A program made the position numbers and the translations under genes. A DNA stretch of 64,000 bases from assembly GCF_021134715.1 (NCBI RefSeq), contig NC_060023.1, forward strand, positions 3,906,001-3,970,000, read 5' to 3'. Positions 50,101 to 60,012 of the stretch are shown here, in pieces. Numbering within the stretch: position 1 is the stretch's first letter; each line of letters starts with the position of its first letter. The notes beneath the pieces are model-generated. The model made no database searches. It was not told the origin of the DNA and worked only from the letters and a program-made list of their open reading frames with translations. The stretch comes from Daphnia pulex (lineage: Eukaryota > Arthropoda > Branchiopoda > Diplostraca > Daphniidae).

Positions 50101-51515
50101 AGCAGTAGTGGTTGATGGAATGATGGTTCCGTTGACATAATACATTACTTCTTGTTTGTTTTGAAACCGTACACTTTTTATGTTAAGATTTCCATTTGGT
50201 AGTTGATCCATCGACATGCAATAAATCATTTGTTTGATATCATCAAAAGACCATATCCAATTCTTTGGTACCATTGATAAAGTCACTAGTGACTGAAATG
50301 TCACAAAATTAGACTTGAAATTAGTAGAGCTTGCTTCCATAGAAGGTGCAACTGTCGAATCTTCGACAGCGACAGCAACGTTTTCGTTCATTACATCAGG
50401 AAGTGGATAAAAAATGGCTTCTTCAGCAGCCTGGTGAATGTCGATTGTTTCTTGAATAGTAGAGGTAGCGTCCATAGAAGGTGCAACTGTCGAATCTTCG
50501 ACAGCGACAGCAACGTTTTCGTTCATTACATCAGGAAGTGGATCAAAAATGGCTTCTTCAGCTGCCTGTTGAATGTCGATTGTTTCTAGAATAGTAGAGG
50601 TAGCGTCCATAGAAGGTGCAACTGTCGAATCTTCGACAGCGACAGCAACGTTTTCGTTCATTACATCAGGAAGTGGATAAAAAATGGCTTCTTCAGCAGC
50701 CTGGTGAATGTCGATTGTTTCTTGAATAGTAGAGGTAGCGTCCATAGAAGGTGCAACTGTCGAATCTTCGACAGCGACAGCAACGTTTTCGTTCATTACA
50801 TCAGGAAGTGGATCAAAAATGGCTTCTTCAGCAGCCTGGTGAATGTCGATTGTTTCTTGAATAGTAGAGGTAACTTCCATGGAGTGTGCTATAAGATTAA
50901 ATTTAATGAAATCGCTCTTCAAAATAAAATGTAAAGAGAACTATTATCAATACCTGTACTGTCAAATTTCTTTCTCTTTGACGTAGTAGGTATTTTGTCT
51001 ACTTTTGGTCGTTTCCTTACTGATGCATTGCTAGCATTTGCTTCCACTACAATACATATTAAAAGAATTGCGTTATTTGATATTAAACAAAATAAACATA
51101 TGTAAAAATACCATTAAGGTTATTTCTCCATTGAAATCCACCAACATTTTGCATTGCTTGTCGACTAGATGTATCTAAAATGAAAATGGTTCAGTTTCTG
51201 TGCATTACAGATTATACAGGATATATAATATACAATACCATTTATCAGAAAATGTTTGGGAATTGCTCCAGCATTAAGATTCCTACGTTTGAAAGGATGG
51301 AACACGTTCAAAATTTCAATCCCTGATTTAAAGTCACTTTCGTCAAAATGACGGGAGCAAATACGTGAGGTGCTCGTCAAATTGCTACATGGAATTAGTT
51401 CTTGCCATTTTGATAATGAAGTTTTAGGAACTGCAAACAAAGTAACATCATTTTCTTTTTGATTTCCTTTGTAATATGTTGTTTTACAACCAGGAACAGC
51501 ACACCTGCCAACCAT
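47192..51515 (-). CDS. P-type transposase with THAP domain (1,264 aa)
   Basis: Nine exons join in phase: 51239-51515, 51112-51174, 50954-51046, 49738-50888, 49570-49674, 48725-49486, 48425-48665, 48026-48366 and 47192-47953. Residues 1-90 are a THAP C2CH zinc finger (C-A-V-P-G-C, C-S-R-H, A-I-P) that would bind the element's ends. Next comes a fourfold 44-residue repeat (50341-50880), then a lysine-rich coiled region. The catalytic core (about 565-1010) has M-W-D-E-I, C-D-G-F-S-T-N and H-D-V-P-H-L-L-K-C, matching the acidic residues and the F/D-P-P-H-L motif of P/THAP9 transposases. A late Q-D-P-V-E-R-L-F-G-I-V-R-G segment fits the E-x-x-F-G-x-x-R motif. P transposase uses GTP and cuts DNA. 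At 1,264 aa it is longer than Drosophila P (about 750) or THAP9 (about 900), partly through the repeats. No stop or frameshift was seen. Confidence 0.9.
50341..50880 (-). repeat. four tandem 132-bp coding repeats in the P-type transposase
   Basis: Each unit encodes 44 residues of the type M-D-A-T-S-T-I-Q-E-T-I-D-I-H-Q-A-A-E-E-A, followed by an acidic hydrophobic stretch. The four units are almost identical in DNA, differing at a few sites, so the expansion is recent or kept homogenised. Confidence 0.95.
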
Positions 51516-51783
51516 TTTTACAGAAATTATGGTTAGGCTTCATTCACGTAATACACGATGATGGCCGCCGTATTCACATATTACACAAAAATGGAGGCCA
51601 AAAGTATTATTTGAAAGTCAACGTCTTATCACTAGATGGCGCTGTTTCATTTTTACCACTTCACAACTTCTGACAAGCTCCGCCCTAAAATGTCTGAAAA
51701 TCGGGGATACGTTTACCCTAAAACCGGGATAGGGAAGCCAACACGGCCGAGAACCGACCAGGTATCTATTGCTCTGTAAAAGG

Positions 51784-52673
51784 TGAAAAAACAAAAGAAC
51801 ATCTTTGTTTTTCGAAATGACTTATTGCACTTATTATGAAAAAAAAAACTGTTTTTTTTTTTTTTTTTTTTTTTTTTTATTAGGGGAACGCAGTGCCAGT
51901 GCAGTGCACGACCATATTTGATATTTGTAATTTAATTTTTTTTTGTGGGGGGGGGGGGGGGGGAGGGCTCTTACTGGATTCGCCAACGTTCTCCAGCTGC
52001 TCGTTTCCACAGTATAGGCTATACACACCCACGACGCTCAAGCCGAAAATGATTGTATCCGTAAAAATAAAAAAAATAACAAATAAATCATAGTTTCTTC
52101 CACGTAAACTTGAAAATGTATTTTTTTTTAAAAGTTAACTAGTCCAATGAACGAGTGCGAATAGTGTTGGCGTGATCCGAGCTTATATAAGCTATAAGGG
52201 CCGATAAGGGTGCATGAATTTGATCTTGATACGAATGACTGAATAAGTTTGAGTTCCAATCCAGTGTTATAAAAAGTGTTTCTTGAAAATTCGAATCGAA
52301 ACTCTGCTGTTGTCAATAGGCTACTCAAAACAACGCTGGATACACAAATAAATTGTTATTTTGAAATTTGAACATTAAAAATCTACCTATACCGATCGAA
52401 TACAGGAAACTGGATCTCAGTAGTAAGAACGTTTTTTCCAGCAGTTATTTTTTTGAAACAGCTTAGCTTCAAACACAATGTGCGCATCCATCGCCCATCT
52501 CCCGAAAACAAATTCGTTGCCATCTGAGGTACTAAAACAGTTGCCGTACAGTGTACCAAATACTTCAAGCCGGATCTCGATAGCTTTTCCTTTTTTTAAA
52601 ATTAAAGTCGATTAAAGTTAAATTTAATTTTTTAGATTGCTGGACGGTCAGCCTTGCCATCGGTAGTTGTCGG
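51784..52673. other. spacer with long T and G homopolymers
   Basis: A T run of about 30 bases lies near 51851-51880 and a G run of about 20 bases near 51945-51963. No supported gene. Such runs are prone to assembly error. Confidence 0.6.
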
Positions 52674-53262
52674 TGTAATGCCCCGCGGAGCCTATAGGCC
52701 CCGCCTCTCCATACGTCACACCCCGTGACGTCACCCACCGTCTACGTCACAGCACATGCCGACTCAGCACGCTGACTCGGCAGCTCCACCGACCCGCTGG
52801 TCCAGCTCCACCAGGAACACGACCCAGCGGGATCATTCTTGCCCTCAATAGCCCCACTATATAACCTGTACGTCTCAATCTGTGTCGCTCTCTCTCTGTC
52901 TGTACCCCTCGACCAGTGAATACATCGCCTCGTCGTACCTTGTAATCCTGTGTATTACATCGGCTTGCGATGACGCGCTCCCTCCTCGTGACAATCCGAA
53001 GGAATCGGTGGATGAACCCGTCAACGGACCCAAACAACGCTAGTCCTGCCTGACTGGATGGCCGAGAAAGATCAGGATTGACGTAAGTGACGAGGATTCC
53101 TGTGTGTAGCATAGCTATAGCATATGCCCCCAAATAGATATATCATGTATCCCGTAGTAACACGATATACCACGCGCTGCTATATAACGCGCTGCCCCTT
53201 GTAGTAAAGAACATTAGTTCTATTCACTGTAGTCACGAGAATACACATGTGAGAATATTACA
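52674..53262. mobile_element. solo-LTR-like block (589 bp, TGTAAT...ATTACA)
   Basis: The block starts TGTAATGCCCC and ends GAATATTACA, short inverted ends of LTR type. It is far more GC-rich than its surroundings, and contains a CACTATATAACC TATA-like box near 52855 followed by a pyrimidine-rich start region. No gag or pol genes adjoin it, so a solo LTR is the simplest reading. The expected 4-6-bp target duplication is not evident (GTCGG versus CTCTG), which weakens the call. It lies right against the truncated minus-strand secreted-peptide exon. Confidence 0.45.
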
Positions 53263-53411
53263 CTCTGTGTATAGGCCGTGGTGGCGCGAACGCCAGAAAA
53301 CGGATAGGCACCGTAGTTTCCGTAGTATCGACCATTTACTTTGCCGAGACCGTATCCGTAAATTTGAGCTTGAATTTGGGCGGCAAGAACCAACACCAAC
53401 AGGCACGTGAT
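53263..53411 (-). pseudogene. secreted Gly/Tyr peptide exon truncated by the LTR-like block
   Basis: After a good acceptor (CATACGCAG) the minus strand reads a hydrophobic signal core (I-T-C-L-L-V-L-V-L-A-A-Q-I-Q-A) and then Y-G-Y-G-L-G-K-V-N-G-R-Y-Y-G-N-Y-G-A-Y-P-F, like small secreted or cuticular peptides. The frame runs into the LTR-like block at 53262. On its far side the minus strand has T-T-T-D-G-K-A-D-R-P-A-I-stop (about 52630-52673), which may be the displaced tail. No ATG exon was found upstream. Probably a disrupted gene. Confidence 0.45.
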
Positions 53412-53752
53412 CTGCGTATGGGATTACCAATATGTTAATTTAAAGAATTACGTCAAGATGAAATGTAAAATGAATCTAATTAAACAATAAAAATAAACAT
53501 TTGCGTGCTTTTTAGAGAAAAACCACGCTCTTGACGAGAAACTCTAAGAGAAAAACCCGTGCTTTTTTTCCTGGTTGGTTATCGAGTATCAGGTATCCGC
53601 AATACTAAACTCAGGAAAATAATACTTCCGCCGAAATTATGTCATCATTGGCTAAATATATCGGTGAGTTTTGTCCCATGGACAGGGATAATATTTGTAA
53701 ATTTACTATTGGTTGATTCCAGTTTAGATTGACACGCACGCGAAATTCAATT

Positions 53753-53763
53753 GAGTATATAAT
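53753..53763 (+). promoter_or_regulatory. TATA box for the plus-strand secreted gene
   Basis: GAGTATATAATAGA lies about 150 bp upstream of the ATG at 53905. It fits a TATA promoter, with the start site about 30 bp downstream. Confidence 0.45.
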
Positions 53764-53904
53764 AGAACGTATAATTTAGAGCATCTTATATCGTCATATC
53801 GTCACACCATTCAAATATTTCAGATACGCTTTGGCAGCCATAAATAAAGCAATTTCCACCTTCGTCTCTACACTCAAATTTGTCAAGCGGTTTTATTAGG
53901 CTAC

Positions 53905-54095
53905 ATGAAAACATCTTTTGCAATGTTTTCTTGGGTAAGCTAAAACATATTACTTTATTCTTCACAGTTCATATCATGAGCAGACTACTAATTGTCGAGA
54001 TTGTACCGTTAGTCGATTAATATCCAAATTTTTATTCCATCAGTTTCTCGTTATGAGTTTGATGTTGGTCACATTGCAAGCGGCCCAATTTGATG
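53905..54095 (+). pseudogene. signal-peptide exons of a secreted protein, 3-prime part missing
   Basis: Exon 53905-53934 (ATG...TCTTGG) and exon 54044-54095 join in phase 0 with clean GTAAGC...CATCAG borders. They give M-K-T-S-F-A-M-F-S-W-F-L-V-M-S-L-M-L-V-T-L-Q-A-A-Q-F-D, a signal peptide with its cleavage region. The second exon ends at a GTAAGT donor in phase 1. No matching third exon follows; instead the CGAGGGG-family elements begin within 90 bp. The gene lies head-to-head with the minus-strand Gly/Tyr peptide exon. It may continue beyond the elements in an exon I cannot recognise. Confidence 0.5.
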
Positions 54096-54182
54096 GTAAG
54101 TAAACGCACAAGTTCATAAGGGAAAGGAAACTGTAAATAGGCCTATACTTGCGTATAAATATACTTAATGATTCAAATTTTG

Positions 54183-54405
54183 GACAGACGTCTTAAAAAT
54201 CCTGAAAAATCACGAAAATCTTAAAAAATCGAAAAAATCTTAAGAAAATCTAAAAATCCCCAAAAAATCCAAAAAATCGTAAAAAATCTGAAAAAATCAA
54301 ATAATCTGAAAAATCTGAAAAAATCTGAAAAAATCCAAAAAATCTGAAAAATCAATTTTTGGATTTAAGATCCGTACACCTTCGGATCGAGTTGACAACC
54401 CCTCG
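54183..54405. mobile_element. short relative of the CGAGGGG element family (one recognisable end)
   Basis: The right end carries GAGTTGACAACCCCTCG (54389-54405), preceded by GGTGTACGGAT in inverted form and about 170 bp of degenerate AAAAATC words. It is an inverted near-copy of 54647-54852. The flanks share AAATTTT (54176-54182 and 54406-54412), a possible target duplication. The left end lacks the GAGGGG motif, so the copy is truncated or internally deleted. Confidence 0.55.
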
Positions 54406-54646
54406 AAATTTTCTTTACGGCGGCTGCGGTGGCAACGCAAATCGTTTCGCGTCAAAGAAGAAATGCGACGACATGTGCGCTTAGGCCTACCTACCCTTTG
54501 GAGCCTAAAAATAATTAACCTACTAGATGTTTCCCGCAACAATAAAACTAACGAATAACAAAATCTTCGTTGGATGATGAATTGCTAAGAAGAAGATCAT
54601 TCAGGCTAAACCGTTAACTTTTGTGCACCACCTCCTTTGCTATTTT

Positions 54647-56659
54647 CGAGGGGTTGTCAACTCGATCCGAAGGTGTACGGATCTTAAATCCAAAAATTGA
54701 TTTTTCAGATTTTTCAGATTTTTTCAGATTTTTTCAGATTTTTCAGATTATTTGATTTTTTCAGATTTTTTACGATTTTTTGGGGATTTTTAGATTTTCT
54801 TAAGATTTTTTCGATTTTTTAAGATTTTCGTGATTTTTCAGGATTTTTAAGATATTTTGCAAAATTTTTTTAACTTATGTAATAAACAAGTTAAAGACAG
54901 AATCCTTTTATTAAGTTTTTCATTTCCATACCAGTGATATCGGAAGAAAACAAAAGTTGGGACTCATTATTTATCACAGGGGGAGGCAAACTACATATAT
55001 ATAATTCATCTCATTTTTCCCCCCGGACATCAACATAAAAGAAAGTACACGTCCCACCAAAACTCTTTGTTTCTTTTTTTTACCTCTTCCAGTTACATCA
55101 CTCTTAAACATACACCAATCCCCAATACGAATTTTCCTTTTTTCCGGAAAATTTATAATCAATTTTTGTGCAAGTAAGAAATTTGAGCTCTGAGTAACTC
55201 TTTTGAGGCGATCGTTATTCTGTTTTTTAACTCCATTTTCACAAAGCCATACTATTGTCTGCTTTTTAAAAGTTACTATACGGCCCCATCTTCTCTTGTT
55301 ATTACGATAAAAGGACTAGACAAAATCTCTTGGTCAGTATCACGAACTGGCTTTTCCTTTTCGCAATATTTTATCAGTCTGTTTTCTAACAAGGAACTGT
55401 AATCTGTAAGCTGCGTGCCTTCAATTTATTTCAATAAACTCTTTTCATAGGAATCAATGAAATTAAAAGTATCCTCTCCTTCGCAATAGCAACTTCTTCA
55501 CATTCATCAAATTCAAAAGCGTCATCATCAGTAGGGGCTGGCGCTTCCAACGACTCGCTTAATTTAAAGGCTAAACGCGCGTCAAAATTGAAAATTTTGT
55601 CATCTGAGTCGCCTAAACAAACCCCCAGTGCTTCCAATTCCATTTTGGCGTCGACCCTAGCCTTTTCCATCGTATTTTTAATTTCATCCAAAGAAGGAAG
55701 TGTGTCGCACAGGTATGTTTCCTCCGACAGGCTGCCATAACGTTCTTGGTTTTTAATATGCCTCGGATACACAATGTTATCAGCTGAACCGAGGGATGTT
55801 AAACGAATGTGGGCATCAGCCTTCCTACATCGGTGAATTAAAAAATCGAGCAATGTAAACGTCAATTGGGTGCTCCCAACCGGTGAAAAAGAGCGACAAG
55901 CCTTGAAATATGACTCGCATGGCTGACTAGAAAAAAGCCAAGGTTTGAACAGCTGTGGTGTGTGGTCTTTTCCTAGCCTGACTATTAACATAATTAACCC
56001 ATGAGCATTGAGTTCAGAACATACATATACATTTGGTACACACGGGTTAAAGGATCAAGTTTCTTATCAATAAAGCTATTTGTCAAAAAATCCACAAGTT
56101 TAAGATAAAAGATTGTTCCTTCCGCTCCCGGTACTTGTTCCAGTAACGAACGTAGCTTCGGATTGCTTAAACGACGGACCGCATCATAATTCATTTTGTC
56201 CTCGAAGAGAATATCTCCTTCTCTCAACCCATGAAGGTCTTTGCCGACTTTAGCCATTATCTCGGTTACATGGGCAACACTGGCAATCTTGTTGCCTAGT
56301 GGCATAAACTTGTCCAACTTTCCTAAAAGGCATCGCCATTTAGCACCGGGATGCGTAGGGTCTTAAATACATACGAAGTCAGAAGAAGAGAAATCAGACA
56401 CGAAATATGGCCCCTCATTTCGAAGACTTTGAAGATGGAATTATTAACACAGTAAGGGAAATTAGAATCGATAACGAAAAAAATCGATTCTTGTAAAATT
56501 TTGTCGATTTATTAAACCAAAATTCTTGGAATTTTGGGATTTTGGGGATTTTTTTGATTTTTTGATTTTTGGGATTTTTGGGATTTTTGGGATTTTTTAG
56601 GGATTTTTTTGAAAAAATCCGAGGGTGTACGAGGATTTTTTTGAGTTGACAACCCCTCG
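54647..56659. mobile_element. unclassified DNA transposon: 17-bp CGAGGGGTTGTCAACTC ends, 8-bp duplication
   Basis: Perfect 17-bp inverted ends (54647-54663 and 56643-56659) are flanked by the identical octamer GCTATTTT (54639-54646 and 56660-56667). Just inside each end, in the same orientation on the plus strand, is a GGTGTACG motif (54672-54684 and 56622-56632), then an array of GATTTTT-type words (about 200 bp left, 110 bp right). The 2,013-bp element encodes a minus-strand protein fragment. An 8-bp duplication fits hAT or P-like families, but the ends match neither consensus known to me. Confidence 0.85.
55431..56317 (-). pseudogene. element-encoded protein fragment (transposase-like, family uncertain)
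   Basis: Two minus-strand ORFs abut: 55994-56317 (107 aa, M-D-K-F-M-P-L-G-N-K-I-A-S...) ends at a stop, and 55431-55991 (186 aa) resumes almost at once. The latter reads Q-P-C-E-S-Y-F-K-A-C-R-S-F-S-P and T-Q-L-T-F-T-L-L-D-F-L, resembling late segments of transposase-like proteins in marine and arthropod genomes. The single separating stop, with no good intron, suggests recent inactivation or a readthrough point. The catalytic core is missing, so this copy is not autonomous. Confidence 0.5.
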
Positions 56660-57004
56660 GCTATTTTAAATTTTATCCTTATAATTGGCTATAGTTCCGG
56701 AAAATAAATTGCATCAGTTATTATTTGGAAATGGTGTTCCGTATAGGGTAATCGTTGATAAAGGGTAGGCTACAGTAAATAATGCATCTTTTATTAAAGG
56801 TGCTTTATTTCATTTAATTTTTCCATCTTGTTGTGATGAAATTTCCGATTACAACTCAAAATAAGAAAATATGACAGACAAACTAAAATTATTTTATGTC
56901 TTGAAATATTTAGATAATAAATAATTTAGATTACCACATCAGCAGCAGCAGCATCCATCTATAACAGCAGAAGCAGCCATCGGAACAACCATCAGTAGGG
57001 GAGA

Positions 57005-57530
57005 GGGGGGCTAGTTGGCAGGTGGGGTAAGTTGGCATTTTGCTAGTTAGACCCTTTACAGACCACAACAAATCAAGTCTTTTACACCAAATATGAAAGA
57101 CAACACCTAGATTTACTCATACGAAATTTCAAAAGTATACGACTTCCCCAACAGGAGTTACAGCAAAAAGAAAAAAAAAACGGCAAAAAGTTTTTTTTGG
57201 GCCACTCAGCACTTTTCATTTTTCTCAAAGTATAATACTCTAAGAGTGTCAGAAAACCCAAGCAAACAAGAATTAATGTTTGTTTATTTTCAAAATAAAC
57301 CCGACATTTCTACATTAAAAAGTTATTTAGTTATCAATTTATTTGTTCGAAAAGCACCCTGTGGGGTTAGTTGTCAGAAATTTTGAGGGGCATGTTGGCA
57401 TACAGATTTCTCACGAGATGCTGAGTTGAAAGTTTTCAAAATTCGACCTAGAAATTTTGGAGCAATGGAGAATCGTCACTTGCCAACTTACCCCGTATGT
57501 GGGGCAAGTTGGCAGACCCGTCGTCAGGTG
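57005..57530. repeat. MITE-like repeat with GGGGTAAGTTGGCA ends
   Basis: GGTGGGGTAAGTTGGCA near 57021-57037 is inverted near 57480-57495 (TGCCAACTTACCCCG), and a GGGGCAAGTTGGCAGAC-type copy follows. No ORF. Probably an internally repetitive non-autonomous element. Exact borders and target duplication are not resolved. Confidence 0.45.
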
Positions 57531-57863
57531 TAATTTATATTAGAGCATCTTTCTACAGGGCATAACGCATCTCTCACCGAGAAGAACACGGAAAAAACTA
57601 TGGTAAAACGCTTCAGGAGATTATACGAAAAGCTTATTTTCGATTATACCTATTTTTGTTAGTAGGCTATTCATCGAAAAATCAGCTAAGAATCAGTATT
57701 TTTCCTTATTTTTTTCCGCTTCGTCGAAAAAAATATGAATGACAATACAAGTTAGAGATATGAAGTTTTAAACGTAATTTTATTTAAATTGAAAAATAGA
57801 AAAAAGCAAAAACAAAAGAGACTAGACCAGCCCTACAATCGATAATCGCCATTAAACCCCCAC

Positions 57864-58502
57864 CGAGGGGTAGTCAACTCGAAAAAATATCCGTACACCC
57901 CGGTATTTTTAATGAAAAAATATGAAAAAATATAAAAAATAAAAAAAATAAAAAAAATATTAAAAGTTTTAACACGAAATTTTTTTTTTGCCTTACACAA
58001 AAAGGTTGCACTGAACATGTTTAGTACGTGTTTTAGGGTACTGAAAAGGAGAATTTTTGCACTTAATGAAGTGAAGTTTGAACATGCGGAAAAGTTTCTA
58101 AGTCCAAACTCCCGTCGTGTGATACGATAGGATTGTAAAGGAAATTTAATAACTACAATGGCACAGTGGATGAGCATCCGACTGTAACCTGGTATTCCCG
58201 TGTTCAATTCGGTCACAGCTTTATCTATTATTTTTAAAATAAGTATGTTAAGTGTAGGAAAAAAATTTAAGTACTATAGAAAAATAAGTGGCACGGTAGT
58301 ATTTCAATTTTTTTAGTGTATAAAATAGTTTTAGTACGTTGATACTATTCAGTAGGCAAATATTACTCACAAAACAACATACATATAAAAAAATATAAGA
58401 AATACAAAAAATATAAAAAATACAAAAAAATATAAAAAATACGGAAAAATATATTTTTATTTAAATATTCGTACACCCAAATCATGAGTTGACTACCCCT
58501 CG
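57864..58502. mobile_element. non-autonomous member of the CGAGGGG family (639 bp) with tRNA-like core
   Basis: Inverted 17-bp ends, CGAGGGGTAGTCAACTC at 57864-57880 and its complement at 58486-58502, differ at one base from the 2-kb element. The motif CGTACACCC occurs in direct orientation just inside both ends, as in the larger relative but on the other strand. Between are AT arrays of TATAAAAAA words and, near 58157-58205, a tRNA-like module (TGGCACAGTGGATGAGC...GTGTTCAATTCGG). A polyC run at the right flank hides the duplication. Confidence 0.65.
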
Positions 58503-60012
58503 CCCCCCCCCCCCCTCAAGGTACCTGTAAACACCGGAATAGAGTGAAGACGACCTAGTCCTTTGACCATAGCGGAGTTCAATGGTTCGACACTTTCGTG
58601 TTTTCCCATACAACTCAACCCATACAGCGCCAAGAATTTAGGAAGTCCGCACGCACACACCAGTGACCGTTGACGGGTTATAAACAGTCGAATACAAATG
58701 ATTTACAAAAATATTTTTCTTGACTCTGAATTTACGTTATTTCCCTCTATTATTAGCCGATTAGGCCTATTGTATATATCTAAATAAAACAACATTTTGT
58801 TTGCCGCTATTGGAATTTAACCAATTAGTTTTTGCTAAATTAATAGCTGATGAAATTTCGTACAGGGTGTATTTTTTTTAAAATACGCCTATGAATGAGC
58901 TAATGCATTAATACTAGCTTAATGTTTTTACAAAAAAAATAGTATATATGGTACATAGGGATTCATCTTCTTATTTATATGGATTTATCTTTTCATATGC
59001 TATTTTAATTGAAAAAGAGAGTATCATATGAGGAGAGAGGGAGAGAGAAAATAGGTTAAATGCCGTATAACACACTAGTTGAAAAAAACTTGTTAAAACA
59101 AGTCAGTAGCATGTCCGTTTTTGCTTATCGGACCCCTTTTTTATAAATAAACGTATTAACCTTACAGACAACAACAAGCCGCATGCTTGTATTTTACATA
59201 CAGGGCCGTGCGAACTAGTAATAAGCTAGTTCTAGCTAGTATTAATTCCCAACTATCGTTCATATTCGTAACGCGCTAGTCAGTTCCTAGCGCGTTACGA
59301 ATATGAACCCCCAAGTCAGTGAAAAACTAACTATCTACGGATATATTGCATAGTCGTTGCATAGCTGCTTAATTTTTCGTAAGGTCCTTTCAACTTCTGT
59401 AGGTAATATTAGTCTTAACAACTTAACGTTTTAGAGGTCTTACATGAAAACCAAAATCTTAAAAATGTTAAAATTAGTACCGTTAAAGAAAATTACGAGG
59501 CTAGTACGCAGTTGAATATCATTTTATTATTCAAAACGGCCGTAACAGGACGAAAATAGACGAAACACGCAAAAACATGTTGGAGGTCAAATGCTATACC
59601 GCTGCAGGTGAAATGCTTTCTATCTTATTATGTCCCGTTATTGTGCCCAAACTTTTGAAAAAGAAAACCGAGAACAACACTTGTAGAACGAAAGGAGAAC
59701 TGTAAAGACGCACATCATTTTCATTCGTGTCTTGCTTAATTATTTACGGGAAATCCGTTCGGCTGGAAAATCTGTTTTGAAATAGTAAGTAAATTTTGCA
59801 ACCAGTAGCTACGTATTTCCTCGCTGAAAAATAGTAGTGATTTTAATCAAAGTGGGAACCATTGACTGTCACCTCAGACCTCGCGTTTGTTTACTCCGGT
59901 TTATTCAGTTATTACACTTTTCTTCTTTTAAGTTTTTTTGCAGTTGATTAGAGCCTGAATTATATTATAACGTGAGATATAATTCAAGTGAAAGTCAACA
60001 GGTGTAGTCAGT
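58503..60012. other. intergenic, upstream region of the Ig receptor-like gene
   Basis: AT-rich. It contains a polyC run (58503-58516) and a perfect hairpin (59258-59308). No supported gene. Confidence 0.5.
59258..59308. repeat. perfect 22-bp hairpin with 7-base loop
   Basis: Arms at 59258-59279 and 59287-59308 are exact reverse complements, with loop TCAGTTC. Both arms carry GTAACGCGCTAG, GC-richer than the surroundings. It could be a regulatory hairpin, a replication-arrest palindrome or a miniature element. Confidence 0.85.

Larger units (their letters stand above)
46755..51776 (-). mobile_element. P-element superfamily transposon, apparently complete (5,022 bp)
   Basis: The two ends are 56-bp perfect inverted repeats starting CAGAGCAATAGATACC. 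They are flanked by the same 7 bases, TAAAAGG, at 46748-46754 and 51777-51783, the target duplication (P elements usually give 8 bp). Similarity of the ends continues past 56 bp at a lower level. The interior carries one gene of nine exons with an N-terminal THAP domain and an RNase H-like catalytic core. The reading frame is open throughout, so the copy may be active or recently so. It lies between the cdk8 start and the next region, in the cdk8 promoter or 5-prime leader. Confidence 0.93.

Noticed and set aside
46755..51776. A hAT element, based on the nearly 8-bp target duplication
   Set aside because: The THAP finger and the D-x-P-H-L and E-x-x-F-G type motifs belong to the P superfamily, not hAT.
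54183..54852. A single ~670-bp foldback element made of the two inverted arrays (54183-54405 and 54647-54852)
   Set aside because: The clean GCTATTTT duplication brackets 54647-56659, so the right arm is the left end of a longer element; the left arm is better read as a separate truncated relative.
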